DNA of 64,000 nucleotides, from assembly GCA_903873705.1 (NCBI GenBank), contig CAIQPK010000064.1, positions 1 to 64,000 of the forward strand, read 5' to 3'. The notes below the pieces were generated by a model. That model did no database searches and had not been told where the DNA came from. It was given only the letters and a program-made list of their open reading frames with translations. Shown piece by piece: positions 17,658 through 25,958 of the stretch. The position numbers were made by a program, and so were the translations under genes. This stretch comes from an uncultured Acidobacteriota bacterium (GTDB lineage Bacteria; Acidobacteriota; Terriglobia; Terriglobales; Acidobacteriaceae). Positions within the stretch are counted from its first letter, which is position 1, and every line of letters starts with the position of its first letter.

Positions 17658-17895
17658 TGCCATCACCGTCGCCGTGAACGGCCAGCCGCTGCAAGTCGCA
17701 CGTGGCACCACCGCCGCCGCGGCTTTCGCGCTCGCGAGTGCCCCCTGCCGCCTGTCCACCACCGGCGATCCCCGCTCCGGGGTCTGCGGCATGGGCATCT
17801 GCTTCGAGTGCCGCGCCATCGTCGACGGCGTCCGCCACGTCCGCACCTGCCAGCTCCCTTGTTATGACGGCATGAAGCTGGAGACGCAGCAATGA
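17644..17895 (+). CDS. Small (2Fe-2S)-binding dehydrogenase subunit
   Basis: An 83-residue ferredoxin-like subunit (MPTPDAITVAVNGQPLQVAR...). It carries the plant-type ferredoxin cluster ligands in GVCGMGICFECRA plus the downstream RTCQLPC. It begins inside the end of the DAO-type gene and its stop overlaps the start of the next flavoprotein (ATGA). Such small subunits bridge electron flow between the two flavoproteins in opine/octopine-oxidase-type and hydroxyproline dehydrogenase complexes. It is easily missed because it shares a long open frame with antisense-looking upstream sequence; the ATG at 17644 is the natural start. Confidence 0.9.
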   Translation: MPTPDAITVAVNGQPLQVARGTTAAAAFALASAPCRLSTTGDPRSGVCGMGICFECRAIVDGVRHVRTCQLPCYDGMKLETQQ

Positions 17896-19181
17896 CCCAC
17901 GCCGAAGTCCTCATCGTCGGCGCCGGCCCCGCGGGCATCGCTGCCGCCACCGCTGCAGCACGCACCTCTCGCAGCGTCCTGCTGCTCGACGACAATCACG
18001 CCCCCGGCGGCCAGATCTGGCGCACAGATAGCCTCGCCCCCAACCCACGCGATCGCCATCGCGACGCCGCGCTCACTAGCCTCCAGCAATCCGGCGCACA
18101 GCTCCTCTTCAACACCCGCGTCTGCGACGCCCCCGCACCCGGCATCCTAACCACCCTCTCTGGCGAGGCCATCACGCACATCGAGTACGACAAGCTCATC
18201 CTCGCCACGGGCGCACGCGAGCGCCTCCTCCCCTTTCCCGGCTGGACCCTTCCCGGCGTCTCCGGCGCAGGCGGCCTGCAGGCCCTCACCAAAGGCGGCT
18301 TCCCCATAGCCGGCAAACGCGTCGTTGTCGCCGGCACTGGCCCGCTGCTCATCGCCGTCGCCGCACATCTCGCCGCCGCACACGCCAACATAGTCTGCGT
18401 CGCCGAACAAGCCACCCTCACCCAGATGGCCGCCTTCGCCTCCGCCATCGCATCCAGCCCCGCAAAAATCTGGCAGGGCATAAAATTTCGCGCGCAACTC
18501 CGCGGCGCTCCGTACCACACCAGCACCTGGCCCATCGCCGCGCTGGGCGACACGCACCTCACCTCCGTCCGCCTCACCGACGGCTCACGCACCTGGGAAG
18601 AACCCTGCGACTATCTCGCCTGCGGCTTCCACCTCGTGCCCAACACCGAACTCGCCAGCCTCCTCGGTTGCACTTTCAACGGAGACTTCGTCGCTGTCGA
18701 CGTCCTCCAGCGCACCTCCATCGGCAACATCTACTGTGCCGGCGAACCAGTCGCCATCGGTGGCCTCGACGCCGCACTCATCCAGGGCGAAATCGCCGGC
18801 CTCGCCGCCACCGATCAACTCCAGCAGGCCCAGGCTCTACACCAGCGCCACGCCACATCGTTGCAGCGTTTCGTCACACGCCTCGAAGCCGCCTTCCGCC
18901 TCCGTCCCGAACTCCTCACTCTCGCCCACCCCGAAGACATCGTCTGCCGCTGCGAAGACGTGCGCTTCGAGCAGCTGGTCCCCTACACCTCATGGACCGC
19001 CGCCAAGCTTCAAACGCGCTGCGGCATGGGCCCCTGCCAGGGACGCATCTGCGGTCCCGCCACGCAATCACTTTTCGGATGGAAGCCAACCTCGGTCCGC
19101 GCCCCACTCTCGCCGGTCCCGGTCTCCGCCTTCATCCAATTCGACCTACGCACCCCAACCGCACCACAGGAGATCCCATGA
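17892..19181 (+). CDS. NAD(P)/FAD-type flavoprotein subunit of the hydroxyproline dehydrogenase complex
   Basis: A 429-residue pyridine-nucleotide-disulfide-type flavoprotein. It has two dinucleotide folds (IVGAGPAGIAAATAAARTSR and VVVAGTGPLLIAVAAHLAAA) with the linking ATGARERLLPFPGW segment. A C-terminal Cys-rich BFD-like cluster reads CRCEDV then CGMGPCQGRICG. This matches the alpha subunit of octopine/nopaline oxidases and the LhpE-type subunit of D-hydroxyproline dehydrogenase. It overlaps both neighbours by four bases. The three-subunit assembly probably delivers electrons to the respiratory chain. Confidence 0.9.
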   Translation: MTHAEVLIVGAGPAGIAAATAAARTSRSVLLLDDNHAPGGQIWRTDSLAPNPRDRHRDAALTSLQQSGAQLLFNTRVCDAPAPGILTTLSGEAITHIEYDKLILATGARERLLPFPGWTLPGVSGAGGLQALTKGGFPIAGKRVVVAGTGPLLIAVAAHLAAAHANIVCVAEQATLTQMAAFASAIASSPAKIWQGIKFRAQLRGAPYHTSTWPIAALGDTHLTSVRLTDGSRTWEEPCDYLACGFHLVPNTELASLLGCTFNGDFVAVDVLQRTSIGNIYCAGEPVAIGGLDAALIQGEIAGLAATDQLQQAQALHQRHATSLQRFVTRLEAAFRLRPELLTLAHPEDIVCRCEDVRFEQLVPYTSWTAAKLQTRCGMGPCQGRICGPATQSLFGWKPTSVRAPLSPVPVSAFIQFDLRTPTAPQEIP

Positions 19182-20110
19182 ACTGGTTCGGCGTCATGCC
19201 CGCCATCACCACGCCCTTCGACACCCGCATGGCTGTCGACCACGACTTCCTCGCCCAGCACGCCGCCTGGCTGCTCGATAACGGCTGCACCGGCCTCGTC
19301 ATGCTCGGTTCACTCGGCGAAGGCGCTACGCTCTCGGTCGCCGAGAAAATCGCCATCCTCAAAACGGCCGTCAGCGCCGCCGCCGGCCGCGGCCCGGTGG
19401 TCGCCTCCATCTCCGCGCTCTCCACTGCCGATGCCGTCGCACTCGCCCAGGCCGCCGAAGCCGCCGGCTGCTCCGGCCTCATGGTCCTTCCCCCCTACGT
19501 CTACACCTCCGACTGGCGCGAAATGAAGGCCCACGTCGCTTCCATCATCGCCGCCACATCGCTCCCCTGCATGCTCTACAACAACCCCGTCGCTTACAAA
19601 ACCGACTTCACCCCCACCCAGATCGCCGAGCTCGCCGCCGAGCACCCCAACCTCGAAGCCGTCAAGGAATCCAGCACCGATGTCCGCCGCGTCTCTGCCA
19701 TCCGCGCCGTCCTCGGCGACCGCCTCCAGATCATGGTCGGCGTAGACGATGTCCTCGTCGAAGGTGTAGCCGCCGGCGCCCGAGGCTGGGTAGCCGGCCT
19801 CGTCAACGCTTTCCCCGCAGAGTCGGTCGCTCTCTTCGACTACGCCATCGCCCAGAAGCACGCAGAAGCCGCCGAGCTCTACGCCTGGTTCCTTCCGCTC
19901 CTCCGCATGGACACCGTACCGAAGTTCGTGCAGCTCATCAAGTGGGTGCAGGAGCAGGTAGGCGTCGGCTCAGAACGCGTCCGCGCCCCCCGCCTCATCA
20001 TCGAAGGCGACGAGCTCGCCGAAGCCCAGGCCACACTCCACACCGCCCTCCGCAACCGCCCCACAGTCACCAGCACCCCGTTCCCCGTGCTCGCCGGCAC
20101 CGAAGCCTAA
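19178..20110 (+). CDS. DHDPS-family 1-pyrroline-4-hydroxy-2-carboxylate deaminase
   Basis: A 310-residue class I aldolase-fold protein of the dihydrodipicolinate synthase family. It has MLGSLGEGATLS (GxxGE region), the Tyr of CMLYNNPVAYK and the Schiff-base Lys of LEAVKESSTD. In hydroxyproline operons this protein converts 1-pyrroline-4-hydroxy-2-carboxylate into 2-oxoglutarate semialdehyde and ammonia. The ATG at 19178 overlaps the preceding stop and has CAGGAGATCCC just upstream. It is the last gene of the operon. The expected next enzyme, 2-oxoglutarate-semialdehyde dehydrogenase, is not in the window. Confidence 0.9.
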   Translation: MNWFGVMPAITTPFDTRMAVDHDFLAQHAAWLLDNGCTGLVMLGSLGEGATLSVAEKIAILKTAVSAAAGRGPVVASISALSTADAVALAQAAEAAGCSGLMVLPPYVYTSDWREMKAHVASIIAATSLPCMLYNNPVAYKTDFTPTQIAELAAEHPNLEAVKESSTDVRRVSAIRAVLGDRLQIMVGVDDVLVEGVAAGARGWVAGLVNAFPAESVALFDYAIAQKHAEAAELYAWFLPLLRMDTVPKFVQLIKWVQEQVGVGSERVRAPRLIIEGDELAEAQATLHTALRNRPTVTSTPFPVLAGTEA

Positions 20111-20128
20111 CCACGGCTCAGACAGAAA

Positions 20129-20164
20129 CGCCGCCCAAACCAGGGCGGCGATTTCTATTCTCTT
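20129..20164 (+). terminator. Intrinsic terminator of the hydroxyproline operon
   Basis: A perfect 8-bp stem, CGCCGCCC / GGGCGGCG, with a 6-base loop, followed by ATTTCTATTCTCTTT. It lies 18 bases after the deaminase stop. Confidence 0.85.
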
Positions 20165-20307
20165 TCCGACTCAAGCTCAGACCCCTCGCTCCTTACCCCT
20201 CCCACCCTCATCCCTCTCCATCACAAGCTCTCCCTTCTCTGAGCTCAATACCTCTAAGCTCAGAGCTCTTTACCTGCAACGTGGATCAACGACGTCAGGC
20301 AATCAGG

Positions 20308-22671
20308 CTAGAACGCCCGTATAGCCCGCACATGTCGCGGATAATCCTTGTCGTCGTAATGCCCGCGCAAACCATCATCCGCAAAGTCCCGATGCTTCGC
20401 CATATCCGTCGTAGCCTGCGAAGACGACCAGTAACTCCAGTTATCCGGAATATTCGCGGGAATATCCATCCGCCCCGGAACCTTCAGGTTCACGTACATC
20501 TCCGCCAACTCGCCATCCGACGGCAGAAACCAATCCTTGAACCCATTAAGGCTGTAGCTCGTGCAGAGGTCAGCCGCAATCCCCGGCGTCGAGCATCCCG
20601 CCTTGATGTCCAGCGTATTCTGACGGCCCGTGCCAATCGCCGTTCCATAAGCCCCCGCGATCGGCACTCTGAAGCTACCCCACTTGGCACCCGAGCTCTG
20701 GTCACGGGGCGCCGCCTCCAGATATCGCCAGCCATCCGCCGCATAATTCTTATTCACGTGAAAAATAATTCCACCCGCCGGTCCCACATCGCCCACGGCA
20801 TACTCCTCCGCAGACACCCAGACCGCCATTTCGCCCGGGCCGCGGTTTGCCCATAGGTGATAAGGAATCAGCTTCACCGGCGCCGACTCCGCCCGCGGCA
20901 TGCTGATGTTCTGCGCCTGCGTTGCCAGCGTCGCCGCTCCACCGAAAAACTCCGGTTCAAACGTCGCCTTCACCTCAGCCTTAGGATCGAACAACGCCGT
21001 CAACACCTTGCCGCCCTTGTCCTCCGGCCACTCCGCACAGAACACAATCGGCCCGCGCTCAAAAGCCACGCGCCCTCGATTGTCGACGACCTTGGCATGC
21101 GCACCCACGCGCCGCACGTCCATCGCAAACTCCACCTGAATCGTGTCACCCTGTTTCCACAATCGGTCCAAACTCACATACCCAAGCTTGTCCGCGACTG
21201 CAGGCACACTCTTTCCATTCACCAAGATCCCGGCCTTCGGTGTCATCGTGTCCGAATAGACGTAAAGGTCACTCGGTACCGGCTGATTACAGGCCCACCC
21301 CGGTATACGCAACTTGAGCGCGCCCTGCACCGGCTCCGCCGCTTCAATCTTGATCGTCGACTTTCCACCCCACGGCATCTCGCTCGTCACTCCGAGCCCC
21401 AGCTTCTTTCCCTTCACCTCAAACTGCGCACGGCTTGAAACATAAAGGTTGACGTAAATCTCCGCATCCTTCTGCGCATAAACATACTGCGGCATCGACG
21501 CCATAAACCGCACGAGGTTCGGCGGGCAGCACTCCAGCGAAGCCCGGTCCCACCGCACGTCTCGCCCGTCCCCCGCACTGGCCAGCCGGTTCACATAGAA
21601 AAAGTGATCGCCCGACATCGTCACGCCATCCACAACGTTGTTGTACATCGCGCGCTCCATCACGTCGATATACTTTGCGTCGCCCGTCGCCAGGAACAGC
21701 TTGTGGTTGAACGTCGTAAACATCAGCCCGGCGCACGTCTCCGCATACGCCGAAAGATTCGGCAGCGCATACGGCTGCCCAAACCCCTCATTCCCCGTAG
21801 ACCCCACACCACCCGTCACATACATTTTCGTACCCACCACATCGTTCCAGATCGTCTTCGCTGTCTCCGAGTACGGAGCCAGCCCCGTCAGCGTCCCCAC
21901 CTCCACCAGCGACACCATCAGCGACACAGCGTTCACCGCATGACCCACCGCCTCCGTCTGCTCCAGCACCGGCCTATACGTCTGATTGTGCCGGCTCGGC
22001 TGCACCGCATTCGGCAACCCGCGAATATCCAGGTAGTGCTTAGCCATATCCAGGTGCCGCTTGTCATGCGTCGCGTTATACAGGGCAATGCAGTTGATCG
22101 CATCACGCTCACCACCAGAGAACGGCGGATTTTCCGTCTGGAAATTCTGATAGATCGCATCGGCCGACTTCACCGCAACATCCAGCAACTCCTTCTTCCC
22201 CGTGCACCGGTAGTAAGTCGAAGCCACTTCAAACATCTCGTTGCGAGGAACCCCGCGGCCTGTCCCCCGCTCGACCAACAGGGCTTTTACGCCCTCATCC
22301 ACCTTCGCCTGCACCTTCGCATCCGGATACGTTTGCAGCGAATAAATCGCCGCCTCCAGCACATTAGAACTGATCGGCCGTTCGCGCTCTTCAAACTTCT
22401 GTATCTCGAACGGAATGGTCACCTCCGCATTCCGTTTCATCCGCGGCCGCCAGAACGTGTCCGTCAGCGTCACTTCGTTGAACGCCTTCGCCTGTATTTG
22501 ATACCCAGCCGGAAGATAAGCCGCATCAGAGATCATCGGCGCAGCAGCAGGAGTAGGCGCTTCTTCACCCACCGCCGGCAGACTCGCTGCCGACCCATAA
22601 GCCAGCGTTCCAACAGCAGCCGAAACCGTCTTTAGAAAATTCCTGCGATCAACCTGCGTCTTCATCTTCAT
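20308..22671 (-). CDS. Tat-exported GH127-type beta-L-arabinofuranosidase with C-terminal DUF1566-like domain
   Basis: A 787-residue protein starting with a Tat signal (DRRNFLKTVSAAVGTLA). The central part is a GH127 (DUF1680) alpha/alpha barrel: TDTFWRPRMKRN, the Glu-x-Cys of YAETCAGLMFTTFN, and the paired cysteines of SLECCPPNLVRF, which together form the zinc-thiolate/acid site of this family. Residues from about 640 (VGDVGPAGGIIFHVN to WFLPSDGELAEMY and YWSSSQ) form a DUF1566/FGE-like lectin-type domain, an unusual attachment. Characterised GH127 enzymes remove beta-L-arabinofuranose from hydroxyproline-linked arabino-oligosaccharides of extensins. It is 82 bases downstream of, and probably co-transcribed with, the two beta-propeller genes. 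An AAAGGA site supports the ATG at 22671. Confidence 0.88.
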   Translation of the reverse strand: MKMKTQVDRRNFLKTVSAAVGTLAYGSAASLPAVGEEAPTPAAAPMISDAAYLPAGYQIQAKAFNEVTLTDTFWRPRMKRNAEVTIPFEIQKFEERERPISSNVLEAAIYSLQTYPDAKVQAKVDEGVKALLVERGTGRGVPRNEMFEVASTYYRCTGKKELLDVAVKSADAIYQNFQTENPPFSGGERDAINCIALYNATHDKRHLDMAKHYLDIRGLPNAVQPSRHNQTYRPVLEQTEAVGHAVNAVSLMVSLVEVGTLTGLAPYSETAKTIWNDVVGTKMYVTGGVGSTGNEGFGQPYALPNLSAYAETCAGLMFTTFNHKLFLATGDAKYIDVMERAMYNNVVDGVTMSGDHFFYVNRLASAGDGRDVRWDRASLECCPPNLVRFMASMPQYVYAQKDAEIYVNLYVSSRAQFEVKGKKLGLGVTSEMPWGGKSTIKIEAAEPVQGALKLRIPGWACNQPVPSDLYVYSDTMTPKAGILVNGKSVPAVADKLGYVSLDRLWKQGDTIQVEFAMDVRRVGAHAKVVDNRGRVAFERGPIVFCAEWPEDKGGKVLTALFDPKAEVKATFEPEFFGGAATLATQAQNISMPRAESAPVKLIPYHLWANRGPGEMAVWVSAEEYAVGDVGPAGGIIFHVNKNYAADGWRYLEAAPRDQSSGAKWGSFRVPIAGAYGTAIGTGRQNTLDIKAGCSTPGIAADLCTSYSLNGFKDWFLPSDGELAEMYVNLKVPGRMDIPANIPDNWSYWSSSQATTDMAKHRDFADDGLRGHYDDKDYPRHVRAIRAF

Positions 22672-22753
22672 CACGCGTCCTTTTCATCACATCGAGACGT
22701 TCGGCGAGTGGGGCAGCTTCTAGCGAGCCGCTCCCACTCACCGCACACTCTCG

Positions 22754-25700
22754 TCAGCGCGTCATCAGGTAATCCACCTGCTCCTGGATCTCCGAGATCG
22801 CCACCGGCGTCACATTCGCGGCCTGAAGATGCTGGTTCAACGTCGCCAGTTCATTGGCCTTCAACTTCGCCCACTCAGCCTCTTTCGCAGCGGCCACGTC
22901 CTTGGAAGCTTTGTAGACCTCCATCGCCTGCGCCGGCGGCGTACGCTCGCCTTCTTCCACCACGCTCAAGGCCGACGATAAGCCCGCATTAGCCGATACC
23001 AGGCTCCAGGTCTTCGGATAAAATCCCTGGTCCTCTCGCGCGGCAATCTTCCCAAGCGCCGCTTCCACGGCTGCAACCTCCGCACTCAACGCAGCATTGC
23101 TCGCAGGTACATTCCGCCGCGCTGCCGCCAGTTGCTCCTGTACCGAGTTGATCTCCGCCAAGGCCTTACGGCTCTGCAGTGAATCGATAAAGATCATCTG
23201 CGCCGTCTGCATCTGCGTGGTCAGCGAAGCCGGCGTATGTGCACTGCGCGGATCCATCGTCACCTTCAGCGGCACCGTCAGCGTCTTGCCGTCCACGATC
23301 AATCGCACCTCATAGGTCCCCGGCACCACCTTCGGCCCGTGCGGCACGCGCTCGTCATCGTCATCGTCGCTGCCGTTGGTGCCAGTCCCAGCCCACGTCA
23401 TGTTCCAGATGAACCGATGCATCCCTGCAGCCACATCCAGCACTTGCGGCGCCGGAAACCACCGTTCCGCAATGGGCAGCGGCCGCCGCACATGCGGCGG
23501 CAGCACCGCCGAGCTGAATTTCCGCATCAGCTTGTGCGATGGGTCATAAATTTCCAGACCAACTTCCTTCGTCGCAGCAGGCAGATAGTAGTCAATGATT
23601 GCCCCGCTCGGCGGATTCTTCCCGGTCGGCTCCTCCGGCGGAAGCGGTGTCCCGATAAAGCTATCGTTGTCGATACGCACCGCTGTTGGCGGATGGAACA
23701 GGTAGGCACCTTCAGCCTTGCTCGCCGCCACCGCTTCACGCAGTGCACTGATGTTGTCCATAATCCAGAACGACCGCCCATGCGTCGCGGCCACCAGGTC
23801 ATCGCCATGAATCACCAGGTCGCGCACCGAAACCGTCGGCAAATTCGACTTCAGCGCCTGCCAGTGTTCCCCGCGATCGAACGACACATAAACACCCAGC
23901 TCCGTCGACGCAAACAGCAACTCCTTCACCTTCGGATCTTCACGCACCGCCCACACAAACTCGTTGCTGGGAATACCATCAGCAATCAGCTTCCACGTCG
24001 CTCCAAAATCATCGGTGCGATAGATGTACGGTTTCTGATCGTCAATCTCATGCTTATCGACCGTCAGGTAAGCCGTGCCCTGCGCAAAATGCGAAGCCTC
24101 AATGATCTCCACCTTGCTCCACGCACCAAACTCTTTCGGCGTCACATTCTTCCACGTCTTGCCCGCGTCCCGCGTAAGGTAGACCAGCCCCGAGTCCGAG
24201 CCCGTCCACAGCACCGAAGCCGACAGCGGCGACGCTCCCATCGCATTGATCAGCCCATACCCCTGCTTCACCGCATCTTCATTCGACACGTGGTCCTGGT
24301 CCGGAATCGCCTTCCTCTCCGACGCTACTTCGCCCGTCAGGTCTGGGCTGATCGTCTCCCAGTGCAGCCCCCCATCCATCGTCTTCATCACGAACTGCGA
24401 AGCGTAGTACAGCGTCTTGTGGTCCACCGGCGAAAAGAACAGCACCGGCGTCCATGGGTCGCGATACTTCACCTGCGACACATCGATCCCAAACGCCCGC
24501 ATCGGCCACGGTGTAATCGTCTGCGACAACTCCGTCTTCAAATTCACGCGAAACGTCGTGCCGTTCGTACTCGACATGTAAAGAATGTTCGGATCATTCG
24601 GGTCCGGAGCCATGTACCCGCTCTCGCTATTGCCCGGCAGCGTAAAGTCGCGAGACGTAATCTGCGCATGGTCGGTCCGACTAGGCACCATGTACGCGCC
24701 GCTATCCTGCTGCGCTCCAAACAACCGATACGGAAACTCGTTGTCCGTAATGACGTGATACATCTGCGCCGTCGGCTGGTTGTACCACGTCGACCACGTC
24801 GCGCCCTTGTCGAGGCTGATCGTCGTTCCCTGGTCCACACCCAGCAGCAGCCGTGCCGAATCCTTCGGGTCCACCCACAACTGGTGATAGTCATCGCCAC
24901 CCGGCGCGCCACGCAAAATCGTGATCGTCTTCCCGCCATCGGACGACGTATACAGCGCCACGTTCGGCATATAAATCACATCGCGATTCTGTGGATCGAC
25001 CGTGATGCCCTCGAAGTACCACGCTCGACTCGTAATCCGCGGATCGCTGCTCATCATCGTCCACGTATCGCCGCCGTCGTCTGACCGATACAGCCCGCCC
25101 TGCTTCGCTTCAATCAGCGCATACACCCGCTGCCCATCCGACGACACCGCCACGCCAATACGCCCCAGGTCATCCTTCGGCATAGAAGGCGGTCTCACCA
25201 GCGTCCACGTCGCACCGGAATCCACCGAGCGATAAATATTGCTCCCCGGCCCGTTCAGCGGACCATAGATGCTCCACGGCGGACGATGCGCATTCCACAT
25301 CGCGGCAAACAAAATATTCGGATGATCCTGCGATATCGCCAGGTCCGCCACGCCGATGCTTGGCCCCTTGTACAGCACCTGCGTCCACGTCGTCCCGCCA
25401 TCGGTCGACTTGTAAACGCCACGCTCCGGATTCGGCCCGTACGCATGGCCCAGCGCGCCCACGTAAACCGTGTTCGGGTCCTTCGGATCGATCACGATTC
25501 GGCTGATCTGCCGCGTGTCCTTCAGACCCACGTTCTTCCACGTCGCGCCCGCGTCGGTCGACTTGTAGACCCCATCGCCCGACCCCAGGTTCAGTCGGAT
25601 ATCGGACTCCCCCGTCCCCGCGTAAATCACGTTCGGATCAGATGGCGCCACGGCCAGCGCACCAATCGACGCAATCTTCTGCGCATCGAAGATCGGCTTC

Positions 25701-25942
25701 CACACGGTCCCCGCATCGGTCGTTTTCCAGATACCGCCGCCCACGCCGCCAAAGTAGAACGTCGTCGAGCTTCCCGGAACCCCGGCCACCGCCGCCACGC
25801 GCCCCGCGCGGAACGGCCCGACTAGCCGCCACTCCAACCCTTTGTAAACCTGGTCCGGCACCGCCTGAGCCAACATCGCAGGCATCGCCAGGCAAGCCAT
25901 CGCCGTCACAACCGAAGCAGCACGCAAACGCAGAGCGAACAT
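22754..25942 (-). CDS. Exported sortilin/BNR-repeat beta-propeller protein (glycosidase-like)
   Basis: A 1062-residue protein with a signal peptide (SVVTAMACLAMPAMLAQA). Two beta-propellers carry many Asp-box repeats of the S-x-D-x-G-x-T-W type (STDAGATWKN, STDGGTTWTQ, SVDSGATWTL, SDDGGDTWTM, TRDAGKTWKN). A C-terminal beta-sandwich (FIWNMTWAG, GTYEVRLIVDGK) and a helical tail follow. Proteins of this type are usually labelled glycosyl hydrolase or VPS10/sortilin-like; a catalytic activity is not established. The ATG at 25942 has GAGGAAAA directly after the stop of the upstream paralogue, so the two are translationally adjacent. It probably acts in the periplasm or at the cell surface on peptides or glycans. 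Confidence 0.85.
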   Translation of the reverse strand: MFALRLRAASVVTAMACLAMPAMLAQAVPDQVYKGLEWRLVGPFRAGRVAAVAGVPGSSTTFYFGGVGGGIWKTTDAGTVWKPIFDAQKIASIGALAVAPSDPNVIYAGTGESDIRLNLGSGDGVYKSTDAGATWKNVGLKDTRQISRIVIDPKDPNTVYVGALGHAYGPNPERGVYKSTDGGTTWTQVLYKGPSIGVADLAISQDHPNILFAAMWNAHRPPWSIYGPLNGPGSNIYRSVDSGATWTLVRPPSMPKDDLGRIGVAVSSDGQRVYALIEAKQGGLYRSDDGGDTWTMMSSDPRITSRAWYFEGITVDPQNRDVIYMPNVALYTSSDGGKTITILRGAPGGDDYHQLWVDPKDSARLLLGVDQGTTISLDKGATWSTWYNQPTAQMYHVITDNEFPYRLFGAQQDSGAYMVPSRTDHAQITSRDFTLPGNSESGYMAPDPNDPNILYMSSTNGTTFRVNLKTELSQTITPWPMRAFGIDVSQVKYRDPWTPVLFFSPVDHKTLYYASQFVMKTMDGGLHWETISPDLTGEVASERKAIPDQDHVSNEDAVKQGYGLINAMGASPLSASVLWTGSDSGLVYLTRDAGKTWKNVTPKEFGAWSKVEIIEASHFAQGTAYLTVDKHEIDDQKPYIYRTDDFGATWKLIADGIPSNEFVWAVREDPKVKELLFASTELGVYVSFDRGEHWQALKSNLPTVSVRDLVIHGDDLVAATHGRSFWIMDNISALREAVAASKAEGAYLFHPPTAVRIDNDSFIGTPLPPEEPTGKNPPSGAIIDYYLPAATKEVGLEIYDPSHKLMRKFSSAVLPPHVRRPLPIAERWFPAPQVLDVAAGMHRFIWNMTWAGTGTNGSDDDDDERVPHGPKVVPGTYEVRLIVDGKTLTVPLKVTMDPRSAHTPASLTTQMQTAQMIFIDSLQSRKALAEINSVQEQLAAARRNVPASNAALSAEVAAVEAALGKIAAREDQGFYPKTWSLVSANAGLSSALSVVEEGERTPPAQAMEVYKASKDVAAAKEAEWAKLKANELATLNQHLQAANVTPVAISEIQEQVDYLMTR

Positions 25943-25958
25943 AATTTTCCTCGACAAC

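Noticed and set aside
20238-20264. Hairpin TCTGAGCT / AGCTCAGA as a terminator of the GH127 operon
   Set aside because: The stem is perfect but no T-run follows on the minus strand, so termination cannot be supported.
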